Source of the DNA: Pseudomonas tensinigenes
Lineage (GTDB): Bacteria; Pseudomonadota; Gammaproteobacteria; Pseudomonadales; Pseudomonadaceae
Assembly: GCF_014268445.2 (NCBI RefSeq)
Contig: NZ_CP077089.1
Coordinates: 2,845,501 to 2,909,500 of the forward strand
Reading direction: 5' to 3'
Length of the DNA stretch: 64,000 nt
Made by a program: the position numbers and the translations under genes
Shown: positions 26,953 through 37,700 of the stretch, one piece after another
Layout of the letters: each line of letters starts with the position of its first letter
Numbering within the stretch: position 1 is the stretch's first letter
Notes under the pieces: model-generated
Databases searched by the model: none
Seen by the model: the letters and a program-made list of their open reading frames with translations, nothing else
What the model was told of the DNA's origin: nothing

Positions 26953-26982
26953 TTTGACGTCAAAATGATGGCCATCTAATAT
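26953..26982 (+). promoter_or_regulatory. Strong sigma70 promoter with overlapping palindrome for the two-partner secretion operon
   Basis: TTGACG (26954-26959), 17-base spacer, TAATAT (26977-26982). A perfect 12-bp palindrome TTTGACGTCAAA (26953-26964) covers the -35 box, so a dimeric repressor or activator could act directly there. The tpsB start is 44 bases downstream of the -10 box and has a GAGGGA ribosome-binding site. Confidence 0.7.
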
Positions 26983-27026
26983 CGCGCCACTATTTTGATG
27001 TCACTTTTCGTCTCGAGGGATCGAAC

Positions 27027-28733
27027 ATGTCCTCACCCGCCCTCGTGGCGAGGTTGTGCGTAGCGTTGCTGTGCCTGTCTCCACTTCAGAACGCCGTCGC
27101 CGCACCGACTCCCGGTGACACCGACCTTATCCGTGACCGGCAGAACCGCCTGCTCGAAGAACAGCAGCGGCGCCTGGAAGAACTCAAGGATCTGCCCGGC
27201 AAGGATGCCAAGCCTGCGCAACCGGCAGCCCCCACCGATACCCGCTGTTTCCCGATCAAAGACATCGAGCTCAAGGGCGCGGACAGTCTGTCGGATCGCG
27301 AAAAGACGCGTCTGCTCAAACCCTATATCGGTGAATGCCTCGGCGTGCCGCAGCTCAACGAGCTGCTCAAAGTCATCACCGATCACTACATCGAGAAAGG
27401 TCTGGTCACCAGCCGCGCCTACTTGCCGCAGCAGGATCTGTCCAGCGGGCACCTGCAAGTGCTGGTGGTCGAAGGCAAGCTCGAAGGCATGAAAGGCGCG
27501 GAAAACAGCCAGCTCTCGGAGCGCGAACTGGCCATGGCCTTTCCCGGCAAAACCGGTGAACTGGTCAACCTGCGCGAGATCGAGCAAATGGTCGATCAGC
27601 TCAACCGCCTGCCATCGAATCAGGCAAAAATGGAGCTGGCGCCCGGCCAGAACGTCGGCGGCAGTGCAGTGCTGGTCACCAACACTCCACAGAAGCCATG
27701 GCGAGTCGGGCTGTCACGCAACAACGACGGCCAGCGCAGCACCGGTGAACAGCAATGGGGCACCACGTTTGACTGGGACAGCCCGCTTGGCCTGGCGGAT
27801 CAGTTGAGCCTGCGCGGCGGTCATGATGCGATGACTGACCATCAACACACCTCCAATAACGCCATGCTCAATTACAGCTTGCCGTGGGGCTGGTGGACAT
27901 TCAGCTACACCTACAGCCAGAGCGAATACCGCTCGCAAATCGCCGCCAATGGTTACAACTTCAAGCAGACCGGCGACAGCGAAAACCATCAGTTGCGCGC
28001 CGAGCGGGTGATCCACCGCGACGCCGTCAGCAAAACCTCGCTCAGCGCTGGCCTGTCGTATCTGCGCACCAACAACTTCATCGAAGACAGCAAACTCAAA
28101 CTGAGCAGCAACCGCATCAGCGAAGCACAGTTTGGCTTCAACCACGGCCGCCGTGTCGGCAGTGCGTTCGTCAACTTTGACGCGGGCATGCAACAAGGCA
28201 TTGGCGCTTTCGACGCGCAAGGCAGCCATGATCCTGGCCCCGGTGAGCCGGACGCGCGGTACCGCAAATACACCGCGACTCTGAGTTACCTGCAACCGTT
28301 CAAGGTCTGGGGCGAGTCGTTCAGTTTCAGCAGCCTGATGACCGGCCAGCGTAGCGAGGACGTGCTGTTCAGCCCGCAACGCACCAGCCTTGGCGGCTCG
28401 TCGTCGATTCGTGGTTACAAGGATCAATCGCTGTCGGGCGACAGCGGTGGTTACTGGCGCAACGATCTGCGCTGGTCGCGTCCGGTGACCATCGAATGGC
28501 TGCAACCGGTGTTCTCCGAATACGGCACCAGCCTGGGTTACGACCAGGGTGTGATCCGTGGCGATCGCTACAACGGCGATCAGCACGGGCGTATGTCGAG
28601 CAATTCACTGGACCTGTTCGCCAGTGGCAAACACCTGTCCGCCGTGGTGACGTTTGCTCATTCCCTCGAGCGCCCGGATGCATTGACCGAGCGTGAAGCA
28701 CCGATCTATTTCCGCATTGATTTCTTCATCTAA
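27027..28733 (+). CDS. TpsB outer-membrane transporter (ShlB/FhaC/CdiB family)
   Basis: Omp85-superfamily two-partner secretion pore of 568 residues. A signal peptide spans about 1-26; a charged, Gln/Glu/Arg-rich helix (30-60) plugs the pore in FhaC. POTRA domains cover about 70-225 (CFPIKDIELKGADSL, then VTSRAYLPQQDLSSG). A 16-strand barrel follows with the L6 loop IRGYKDQ (about residue 470), equivalent to the conserved VRGY/F motif. It recognises the TPS domain of the adjacent exoprotein in the periplasm and translocates it to the surface. The exoprotein gene starts 24 bases after its stop, so the pair is one operon. Confidence 0.94.
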   Translation: MSSPALVARLCVALLCLSPLQNAVAAPTPGDTDLIRDRQNRLLEEQQRRLEELKDLPGKDAKPAQPAAPTDTRCFPIKDIELKGADSLSDREKTRLLKPYIGECLGVPQLNELLKVITDHYIEKGLVTSRAYLPQQDLSSGHLQVLVVEGKLEGMKGAENSQLSERELAMAFPGKTGELVNLREIEQMVDQLNRLPSNQAKMELAPGQNVGGSAVLVTNTPQKPWRVGLSRNNDGQRSTGEQQWGTTFDWDSPLGLADQLSLRGGHDAMTDHQHTSNNAMLNYSLPWGWWTFSYTYSQSEYRSQIAANGYNFKQTGDSENHQLRAERVIHRDAVSKTSLSAGLSYLRTNNFIEDSKLKLSSNRISEAQFGFNHGRRVGSAFVNFDAGMQQGIGAFDAQGSHDPGPGEPDARYRKYTATLSYLQPFKVWGESFSFSSLMTGQRSEDVLFSPQRTSLGGSSSIRGYKDQSLSGDSGGYWRNDLRWSRPVTIEWLQPVFSEYGTSLGYDQGVIRGDRYNGDQHGRMSSNSLDLFASGKHLSAVVTFAHSLERPDALTEREAPIYFRIDFFI

Positions 28734-28757
28734 AAACAACTTTTCGAGATCATCGAC

Positions 28758-31700
28758 ATGGACGTTCGTCAGTTCGCCTTTCTTGCGCTTCAACCTTCTG
28801 CGGCCGTGAAAGAGCGCGAACGCTTTCTGGGCATGCCCAAGCGCGGGCTGGCGTTTCTGCTGGCGAACGTCATGTTCTGGCAACCGATGTGGGCGCAGGC
28901 CGACGGCATTGTGGTGGCCAACCCGAATACCTCGCTGGATCGCGCCGGCAACGGCGTGCCGATCATCAACATTGCCACGCCCAATGCCAGCGGCCTGTCG
29001 CACAACCAGTTCCACGACTACAACGTTGGTGCGCAGGGGCTGATCCTCAACAACGGCTCGACGCAGAATAATCTCACTCAACTGGGTGGGCACATCGTCG
29101 ACAACCCGAACCTGAAGAACAGCGGTTCGGCGCAGGCGATTCTCAACGAAGTCATCAGCGGCAACCCGAGTCAGTTGCGCGGCTACACCGAAGTGGCGGG
29201 GCAGTCGGCGCGTGTCATCGTCGCGAACCCGTATGGCATCACCTGCAACGGTTGCGGCTTCATTAATGCACCACGGGTGACACTGACCACCGGTAAACCG
29301 GTGCTCGACAACGGCCGGCTGGATCGCTTTCAGGTTGATCAAGGTTCTGTGGCCATCGAGGGTGCGGGCCTCAACGCGACCAACGTCGACCGCTTCGAAA
29401 TCATCACCCGCAGCGCGAAAATCAACGCCGAGATTCAGGCACAAAACCTGACGATTATTGCCGGGCGCAACGACGTCAACGCACAAACCCTGAATGCCAC
29501 GGCCCGCGCCGATGATGGCAGCGGTAAACCGCAATTGGCCATCGACTCCTCGGCATTGGGCGGCATGTACGCCGGGGCGATCAAACTGGTCGGCACCGAA
29601 GCCGGGGTCGGGGTGAAACTCGATGGCAAGCTGATTGCCAGCGGCGGTGATATTCAGCTTGATGCCAACGGCCAACTGAGTCTGGCCGAAACTTCGGCCA
29701 CCGGCGCGGTCAACATCAAGGCCGCCGGCCTCGACGCACGCGGCCCGCTTTACGCCGGCACCAGCGCCAATGTGCAAACCCAGGGCAATCTGACCAACCG
29801 CCAGACCCTTGCGGCCCGCGACAGCATCAATCTCAGCGCTGGCGGCCAACTGACCAACGCCGGCGTAATCGACTCCGGCGTCAACGCCGATGGCAGTCGC
29901 AATGCCAGCGGCGATCTGAGCCTCACCGCACAGAACCTCGACAATACCGGCAAAACGCTCACCGCCAGCCGCAATCTGACGGTCAGCACCGCGCAAACCC
30001 TGAACAACCAGGGCGGCACGCTGAACGGACAGAACACAGCGGTCAGCGCCGGTATTCTGGACAACCGCAACGCGGGGCGTGTGCTTGGCAACGCTACGCT
30101 GAGCGTGACCGCCAATCAGGCGCTCAATACTCAGGGGTTGATCCACAGCACGGGTAACCTGACCGGCAGTTTCGGCCTGCTGGACAACAGCAATGGTGAG
30201 CTTTCCAGCAACGCTGTCATCCGACTCAGCGCCGATGGAGTGAATAACCGCAGCGGTCAGATCCTCGGCGACCTGGGGTTGAATATCGATCTGCGTGGTG
30301 CGCTGGACAACCGTGACGGTGTGCTCGGCTCCGGCCAGTCGGTGAACCTGCAGGCTGCCAGCCTGGATAACCGCGATGGCGGTGTGCTGGTCAGTGACGG
30401 CAGCATGACCGTCCGTGTGCGCGGTGTGCTCGACAACCGCAACAAGGGCGAGATCACCGCCAAGGGCATCATCGACGCGCAAACCGGCAGCCTCGACAAC
30501 CGCGACGGCAAAGTCATCGGCAAAACCACGTTGGCGCTGCGCAGCGATACGGCGGACAACCGTACCGGTGTGATTCAGGCTGATCAACAGTTGACGCTCA
30601 ACGTCGAACGACTGGATAACCGCGACAAGGGCCAAGTCACCGGCAAGGCCGGTGTCGCCTATACCGGCGCGCGTCTGGACAACAGCGGCGGTCTGGTCAG
30701 TGCAGTCGGTCCGGTGAGCCTCAAGGCCGGCGAAGTGCAAAACGCTGCTGGGCGGATTTCCAGTCAGGGCGACCTGACGGCCACCATCGGTTTGCTGCAA
30801 CAACAGGGCGGTGCGCTGGTCGCGCAGGGCAATCTCAGCCTGACCGGCAAGACCCTCGACAATCGCAACGGCGGGCTGGTCGGCACCACAAAAGCGCTGA
30901 CACTGGCGGTCGATGAGATCGATAACCGCAGCGGCGAAATCTCCAGCAACCTGCTGCTCAACATCAAGGGCCAGCGTCTGGACAACAGCGACGGCGGCAA
31001 GCTGCTGGCCGGCAGCGACCTGGGCCTCACTGTGGCGAAGCTGATCAACCTGAGCAAAGGCCTGATCAGTGCCAAAGGCACCACGACGCTGACCGGCAGC
31101 AGCCTGGACAACAGCGGCGGTCGCTTCGACAGCCTCAATGGACTGGTGATCACCCTCGACGATGCCTTGATCAACGCTCAAGGCAACATCAGCAGCGAAG
31201 GCGCGCTGACAGCCACGGTCGGCCGGATCGATAACAGTGCCGGTACGCTGGGCAGCGCCGGCATCCTGCGCATCACCAGCGCCGGAGCACTGCTCAATCA
31301 GGCAGGCTCGATCAGCACCGACAGCACGTTGACCCTCAACAGCGGCACGCTGGATAACAGCCGCAAAGGCCTGATCTCGGGGGCGGGTGCAACACGTGTC
31401 ACCACCGGTGATATCGACAACAGCCAGGGCGGTCGGCTGATCAGTGGCGCGACGCTGGACCTCGAAGCGGCGCAGGTCAACAACGCCACCGGGCGCATTG
31501 CCAGTCAGCAAGCCCTTACCGCTTCGGTGCGCGGACTGGATCAGCAGGGCGGTGAACTGTTCAGCAAGGCCGATCTGACCCTTGACCTGAACAACGGGCA
31601 ATTGAATAACCAGAACGGTTTGATCAACGCGCCTGGTACGTTGCTGCTGAAAAACCTCAACGGTGTGAGCAACAAGAACGGCGAGATCTCTAGTCAGCAA

Positions 31701-34700
31701 GCGTTTACGCTCGCCGCCAACGATCTGGACAACAGCAGCGGCAAATTGATCAGTCAGCAGGGGCTGACCCTGCGCATTGCCCAAGCGTTGAACAACGTCA
31801 AAGGCGTTATTGCCGCTGCGACGCTGGACAGCCATTCCGCCAGCCTCGATAACCAGGATGGCTTGATCAGCAGCCGTGGTCTGCTCACGCTGACCACTGA
31901 CAAGACCCTGAACAACCAGCTCGGCACACTCGTCGCCGACGGTGAACTGACGCTGACCGCCGATGCGCTGGTCAACCAGCAGGGCAGCATCGCCGGCAAG
32001 TCTGATGCCAGCGTTCAGGTCAAAAGCCTGAATAACCAGGACGGTCAACTGATCGCCACCGGTGTGCTCAAACTGAACGCCGAGACCCTCGACAACCGTC
32101 AAGGTGGTTTGCTCGGCTCGACCAAAGCCATGACCCTGACGGTCGATGAGCTGGACAACCGTGGCGGCGAAATCACCTCCAATAGCGAGCTGCTGATTAC
32201 CGGTAAAAAAATCGATAACAGCGATGGCGGCAAGGTTTTCACCGGCAAGGCTCTGACCCTGACGGTCGATCAATTGCTCAACCGTAACAAAGGCCTGATC
32301 GACGCGGGCACGCTGTTGAAGCTGCAGGGACGTGCGCTGGATAACAGCGGCGGTGAGTTGCTCAGCCAACAGGACATGGGCCTGAGCCTCAGTGGCGACT
32401 TCGCCAACCACCTCGGCAAAGTCAGCAGCGAAGGGGCGCTGACCGTCAGCGCCGCGCAACTGAGCAACACCGAGGGCAGCTTGTCCAGTGCTGCGCAACT
32501 GATCCTCGACAGCACTGGCATCGTCGATAACCAGGGAGGCCGGATCGTCACCGATGGCGCACTCGTGCTCAACAGCACCGGTCTGGATAATCGCCAGAAG
32601 GGCATCGTCAGCGGCAAAGGTGCGGTCACGGTCACGACCGGTGCCTTCGACAACAGCAGCGGTTCGTTGAGCAGCGCCGACACCCTCAACCTCGTCGCGG
32701 CTCAGGTCACCAACAGCAATGCAGGCAGTATCGGCAGTCAGGGGGCGTTGACGGCGTCGGTCGCAGGCTTCGATCAACAGAGCGGCAAGCTGTTCAGCAA
32801 CACGCGCCTGAGCCTGGACCTGAACCACGGCCAACTGAACAACATCAACGGTGTGATCAGTGCGCCCGGCACTCTGCTACTCAAGCAACTCAATGGCGTC
32901 AACAACCAGGGCGGCACGATTTCCAGCACCGAAGCGTTCACCCTGAGTGCTGAAAACCTGGACAACAGCAACGGCAAACTGCTGAGCAATCAGGGGCTGA
33001 CCCTGCGCATCGCTAACGCGCTGAATAACGTCAAAGGCTTGATCGGCGCCGCGTCGATTGAGCTGCAGGCGGCGAGCCTGAACAACAGCGGCGGCAGCCT
33101 GGTCAGCCGAGGCGATCTTGAACTTACGGTCGATGGTCTGCTGCGCAACGATACCGGCGGGTTGATCAGTGCCGCACAAGCGTTGAATATCACCAGCGCC
33201 GACCTGAACAACCAAAGCGGCACAGTGTTGGGCGTCAGCGCGATCACGCTCAATGCGATGGCGCTGAACAACCGCGACAATGGTTTGATCAATAGCAAAG
33301 GCAGCTTGTCGCTAACCGCCACCGGCCTGGATTCCAGCAATGGCGGTGAAGTCTCCGCTGCCGGCGACATCAATCTTGTCTTGACCTCGTTGACCCAGAA
33401 CGGTGGACGCCTGTTGGGCGACAAAGCCGTCACACTGGACCTGGCTAACGGCGACCTCGACAACCAGAACGGTCTGCTCACCGCCAAAGGTCCGTTGACG
33501 CTCAAGCGTCTGCGCGATCTGAACAACCAGCGCGGTGAAATCTCCAGCAACCTGAGTTTCGACGTCATCGCCCGGGCAGTGAACAACAGCGCCGGCAAGT
33601 TGATCAGCGGCGAAAAACTGTTGCTGCGCGGCACCACACTGACCAACCAGAAGGGCTTGCTGTCCGGTTGGCAGGGGTTGAGCGTCAGCGGCGACAGCCT
33701 GGACAACCGCGACAGCGGCACGCTCTCCAGCAAGTCCGGCGATCTCTCGGTCGATCTCAAAGACGCGTTGCTCAACAGCGGCGCGGGTGCGTTGGTCGCC
33801 GAGGGCAGCCTGACCGTCAAGGCCGGCAGCCTCGATAACAGCAACAAAGGCATTCTGAGCAGTGGCGCAGGGCAGAGCCTGACGCTGAGCGGGGCGCTCA
33901 ATAATAGTCAGGGCGGTTTGATTGCCAGCGATGCGGTGCTGGATCTGGTCAGCATGGCGCTGATCAACGTCGGCGGCGCGATCAATGCGCAGCAGGCGAT
34001 CACCGCCACGGTTTCGCGACTGGACAACAGTGGCGGCCAGATCGCCAGTAACGACGCGATCACCCTTAACCTCAGCGGCGACCTCAACAACAGCGGCGGC
34101 CGACTGGCCGGCGCAGGTCCGGTGCTGATCAAGGGCGTAACTGACCTGAGCAACCAGAACGGCCAACTCGCCAGCCAGAAAACTCTGGAACTGCTGACCG
34201 GGTCGCTGGACAACAGCAACAAGGGCACCATCGCTGCGAGGGATCTGTTGCAGATCACCGCCAGCGGCGCAGTGCGTAATAATGCTGACGGTTTGATCTA
34301 TAGCCAGAACGCCGCCCTCCAACTGAAGGCTGCGAGCCTGAATAACGGCAAGGGCGCGCTGCAAAGCGAAACCGGCCTGACCCTGAACGTCACCGGTGAC
34401 CTCGACAACCAGAGCGGCAAAGTCATCGCCCAGAACGGCGATGTGAGTATCAGTGCTGCCAACATCGATAACCGTGGCGGGATTCTGTCCAGCATCAAGG
34501 GCGCACTCGAAGCGCGCACCGTCGGTGTGTTGCGCAATGGCTTTGATCTCAACAACAACCGCCAGGGCGGCATCATTCAGGCACAGGGTCTGATCGTGTC
34601 GGCATTGGCCGGGCTGGACAACAACGGCGGACGAATCTCCGCGCAAGCGGCCGATGCAGTCATCACCACGGCAGGTTTCGATAACCGCAACGGTGTGCTC

Positions 34701-37700
34701 TATGCAAAAGGCCTGGTGAGCGTCAGCGGCACTGGTCTGGATAACGGCGCCGGGCAGATTGCCGCTGAGCGCATCGACTTCGGTCTCAGCGGCGCGCTGA
34801 GCAACAGCGCGGGTGTCATTGAAAGCAACACGCAACTGAACGTCAGAGCGGCTAGCGTCAATAACCAGAATGGCCGCCTGCGTTCGCTGGGCAACTCTGG
34901 CAAGACCGAATTCCAGATCGGCGGGCAACTCGACAACCGCAACGGCGTTCTGGAAACCGCCAACACCGACATGACCGTCAACGTTGGCAGCTTCCTCAAT
35001 AACGGCGGGCAACTCAACCACGTTGGTCGTGGCAGGTTCGATATCTCCACTGCGAACGTGATGGGTGCCGGCGGCAGCATCACCACCGGCGGATTGCTGG
35101 AACTCAATGCCGATACCTGGAATAACAGCAGTGTCATCCAGGCCGGACGTCTGAACGTCAATGTTCGGCAGTTCAGTCAGGCCGCTAACGGCAAGTTGCT
35201 CGCTTCGGATCTGTTGCAGGTGCGCGGTGGGAACTGGATCAACGACGGTTTGATCGCCAGTGACGGCTTGATCGATATGCAGTTGAGCGGCGCCTACAGC
35301 GGCAATGGCCGGCTGTCGAGTCAGAGCGGGACTTACCTCTCTGCCGCACAGATGAACCTCGGTGCCGCTGGAAGCTTTGCGGCGGGTGCGACCTCGACCA
35401 TCAGTGTCGGCGGTCAGCTCATCAATGCCGGACGCATCACCTCCAGCGAAGACCTGACCGTCAACGCCGGCAGCCTCGCCAATTACGGCACCTTGGGTGC
35501 GGCGCAGAACCTGAACATCAACACGCCTTCATTGCTTAATGATCGTGGGCTGATTTTCAGCGGAAACGACATGACGCTCAGCGTAGGCAACCTGACCAAC
35601 CAGAATGGTGATTTCTACGGGCTGGGGAACGTGACGATCAAGGGTTACGGGACCGCACAGGCCAGTCAGGTGTCGAACCTGTCAGGTTCGATGGAGAGCG
35701 GCAAGACCTTCAGGATTGACGCCGCCAACTTCGCCAACCGTACCTCGGGGGACGATGGGACGCAGAGCTTCGCGCTGAACCGTAAACTGGTGTCCGGCTT
35801 TATCGGCGTTCAATGCGGCGATTGTTCGGGTGGCACCTACGACGTCAACCTGATTGCCCACGAGGTCTTCGAAGGTGGGCAGGACAATGACACCACGGCT
35901 TCATCGTTGCTGACGGCCGGTAGCGATTTCATCTTCAACGGCGGTGAATTCCTCAACAGCAAAAGTACGCTCAGCGCCTCCGGCAACATCACTATCAATG
36001 CCAACAACATGAGGAACGTCGGAGCGGTCAGCGGCAGCATCGAGCGCACGCGAATTTTCCGTACCGGCGCCATCGACTTGGGCTCTTTCAATGTCTTCAT
36101 GCCGGAGGTGGTGGCGTACAACCAGCGCAATAACCCTGACTTTCCGAACGTCTATTACATTGACGGTACGGGGAATTTTGCCCAAGGTGTGGTTACCTCG
36201 GCAACGGGCCGGGAACCCGGTCACGACGGTGGTCTGACACGAGTGGTTGTGATCAAGGACTCGGTGACGAACAAGTCTGTCGGCGATCTCACTGTCTCCG
36301 GTTATAGCTGGGGCAACACCAGCCCGCAGTCTCAATACGACCCCAATAACCTTGTCGAAATGCCGACCAGGCTGCAGGGCTTCACGCTGACCTCTGATAA
36401 AGAAGTGGCCACTGACGGCACCAGTCCCGTCGCGGGTCGCAATGCGGTCATCCAGGCCGGTGGCAATGTTTCGATCACGGCCACCAAGACTCTGCAAAAC
36501 AGCGTGATCCACGAAGATTACGGCTCCACCGGAGGCTCCAACAAGGTCGGCAGCACCAATGTCGGCAATACTGGCACCACCGTCATTCGCATCAACAGCC
36601 AACTGCCGCCGGACCTTGCCCAACAGCAAGTCAATCCGCTGTCCCTGCCAGGCTTCTCCCTGCCAACCGGTGAAAACGGCTTGTTCCGCCTGAGCGGTCA
36701 GGGAGCCAACGACAGTGCACCCGTGGGCGCCACTGGTCCGGCGCCAACCTGGACCGTGGGTGGGCAGACCGTCGACACTCAAGAGCACATCGTGGCAGGC
36801 ACCATCGGCGGCCCACGCAATCTTTTCATTGATGCACCGCCGGCAGTTTCCGACAGCACGCGTGCGGTAGACACCTTCCATCGCACCCCGAGCATGGTTC
36901 AGGCCGTCGCCAGTACGGTTGACGTCAACGTGCCAGTGAACCCCGCCGGGCCGGGCATGAAAGATCGCGGCAACGACGCCAAGGAGTCGATCGACACCCG
37001 CCCGGTGACCCGCGTCACGGGTCTGCCGGACACCAAGGCGCCGTCCAACGCGCACAAATACCTGATCGAAACCAACCCGGTGCTGACCGACCTCAAGTCG
37101 TTCATGAGCTCCGACTACCTGCTGGAAAAACTCGGCTATGACCCCGACCAGAGCGCCAAGCGCCTCGGTGACGGTCTCTATGAACAACGTCTGATCCAGC
37201 AAGCCGTCACCGCACGCACCGGCCAGGCTTTCATCGACGGCCAGACCTCCAACGAGGGCATGTTCAAGTACCTGATGAACAACGCCATCGCCAGCAAGGA
37301 CGCGCTCAACCTGTCGGTCGGCGTCGGTCTCACATCGCAGCAAGTCGCGGCACTGACCCACGACATCGTCTGGCTCGAAGAGCACGAAGTGAATGGCGAA
37401 AAGGTGCTGGTGCCGGTGGTGTATCTGGCCCAGGCCAACGGCCGTTTGGGCCCGACCGGGGCGTTGATTGCCGGTAATGACGTGACGCTGATTGCCGGTG
37501 AGAACCTGGACAACGTCGGGACGTTGAAGGCGACGAATAATCTGTCGGCGACGGCGGGCAAGGATCTGGTCAACAGTGGCTTGATCGAAGCGGGTAATCG
37601 TCTGGATCTGTTGGCGACCAACGACATTATCAATAAGTCCGGGGGCATCATCACCGGGCGTGACGTGTCGCTGAACACTCTCAACGGGGATGTCATCAAC

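Noticed and set aside
28605..32834. Very long open frame (1409 codons) on the minus strand opposite the exoprotein gene
   Set aside because: It is a shadow produced by the GC-rich repetitive Asn/Asp/Gly codons of the haemagglutinin repeats; it has no recognisable domain, no start context, and overlaps well-supported genes on the other strand.
29900..35200. Regularly repeated DNA that might suggest a CRISPR array
   Set aside because: The repeats are in-frame protein repeats of variable length inside one open frame, with no identical direct repeats or unique spacers, and no cas genes.
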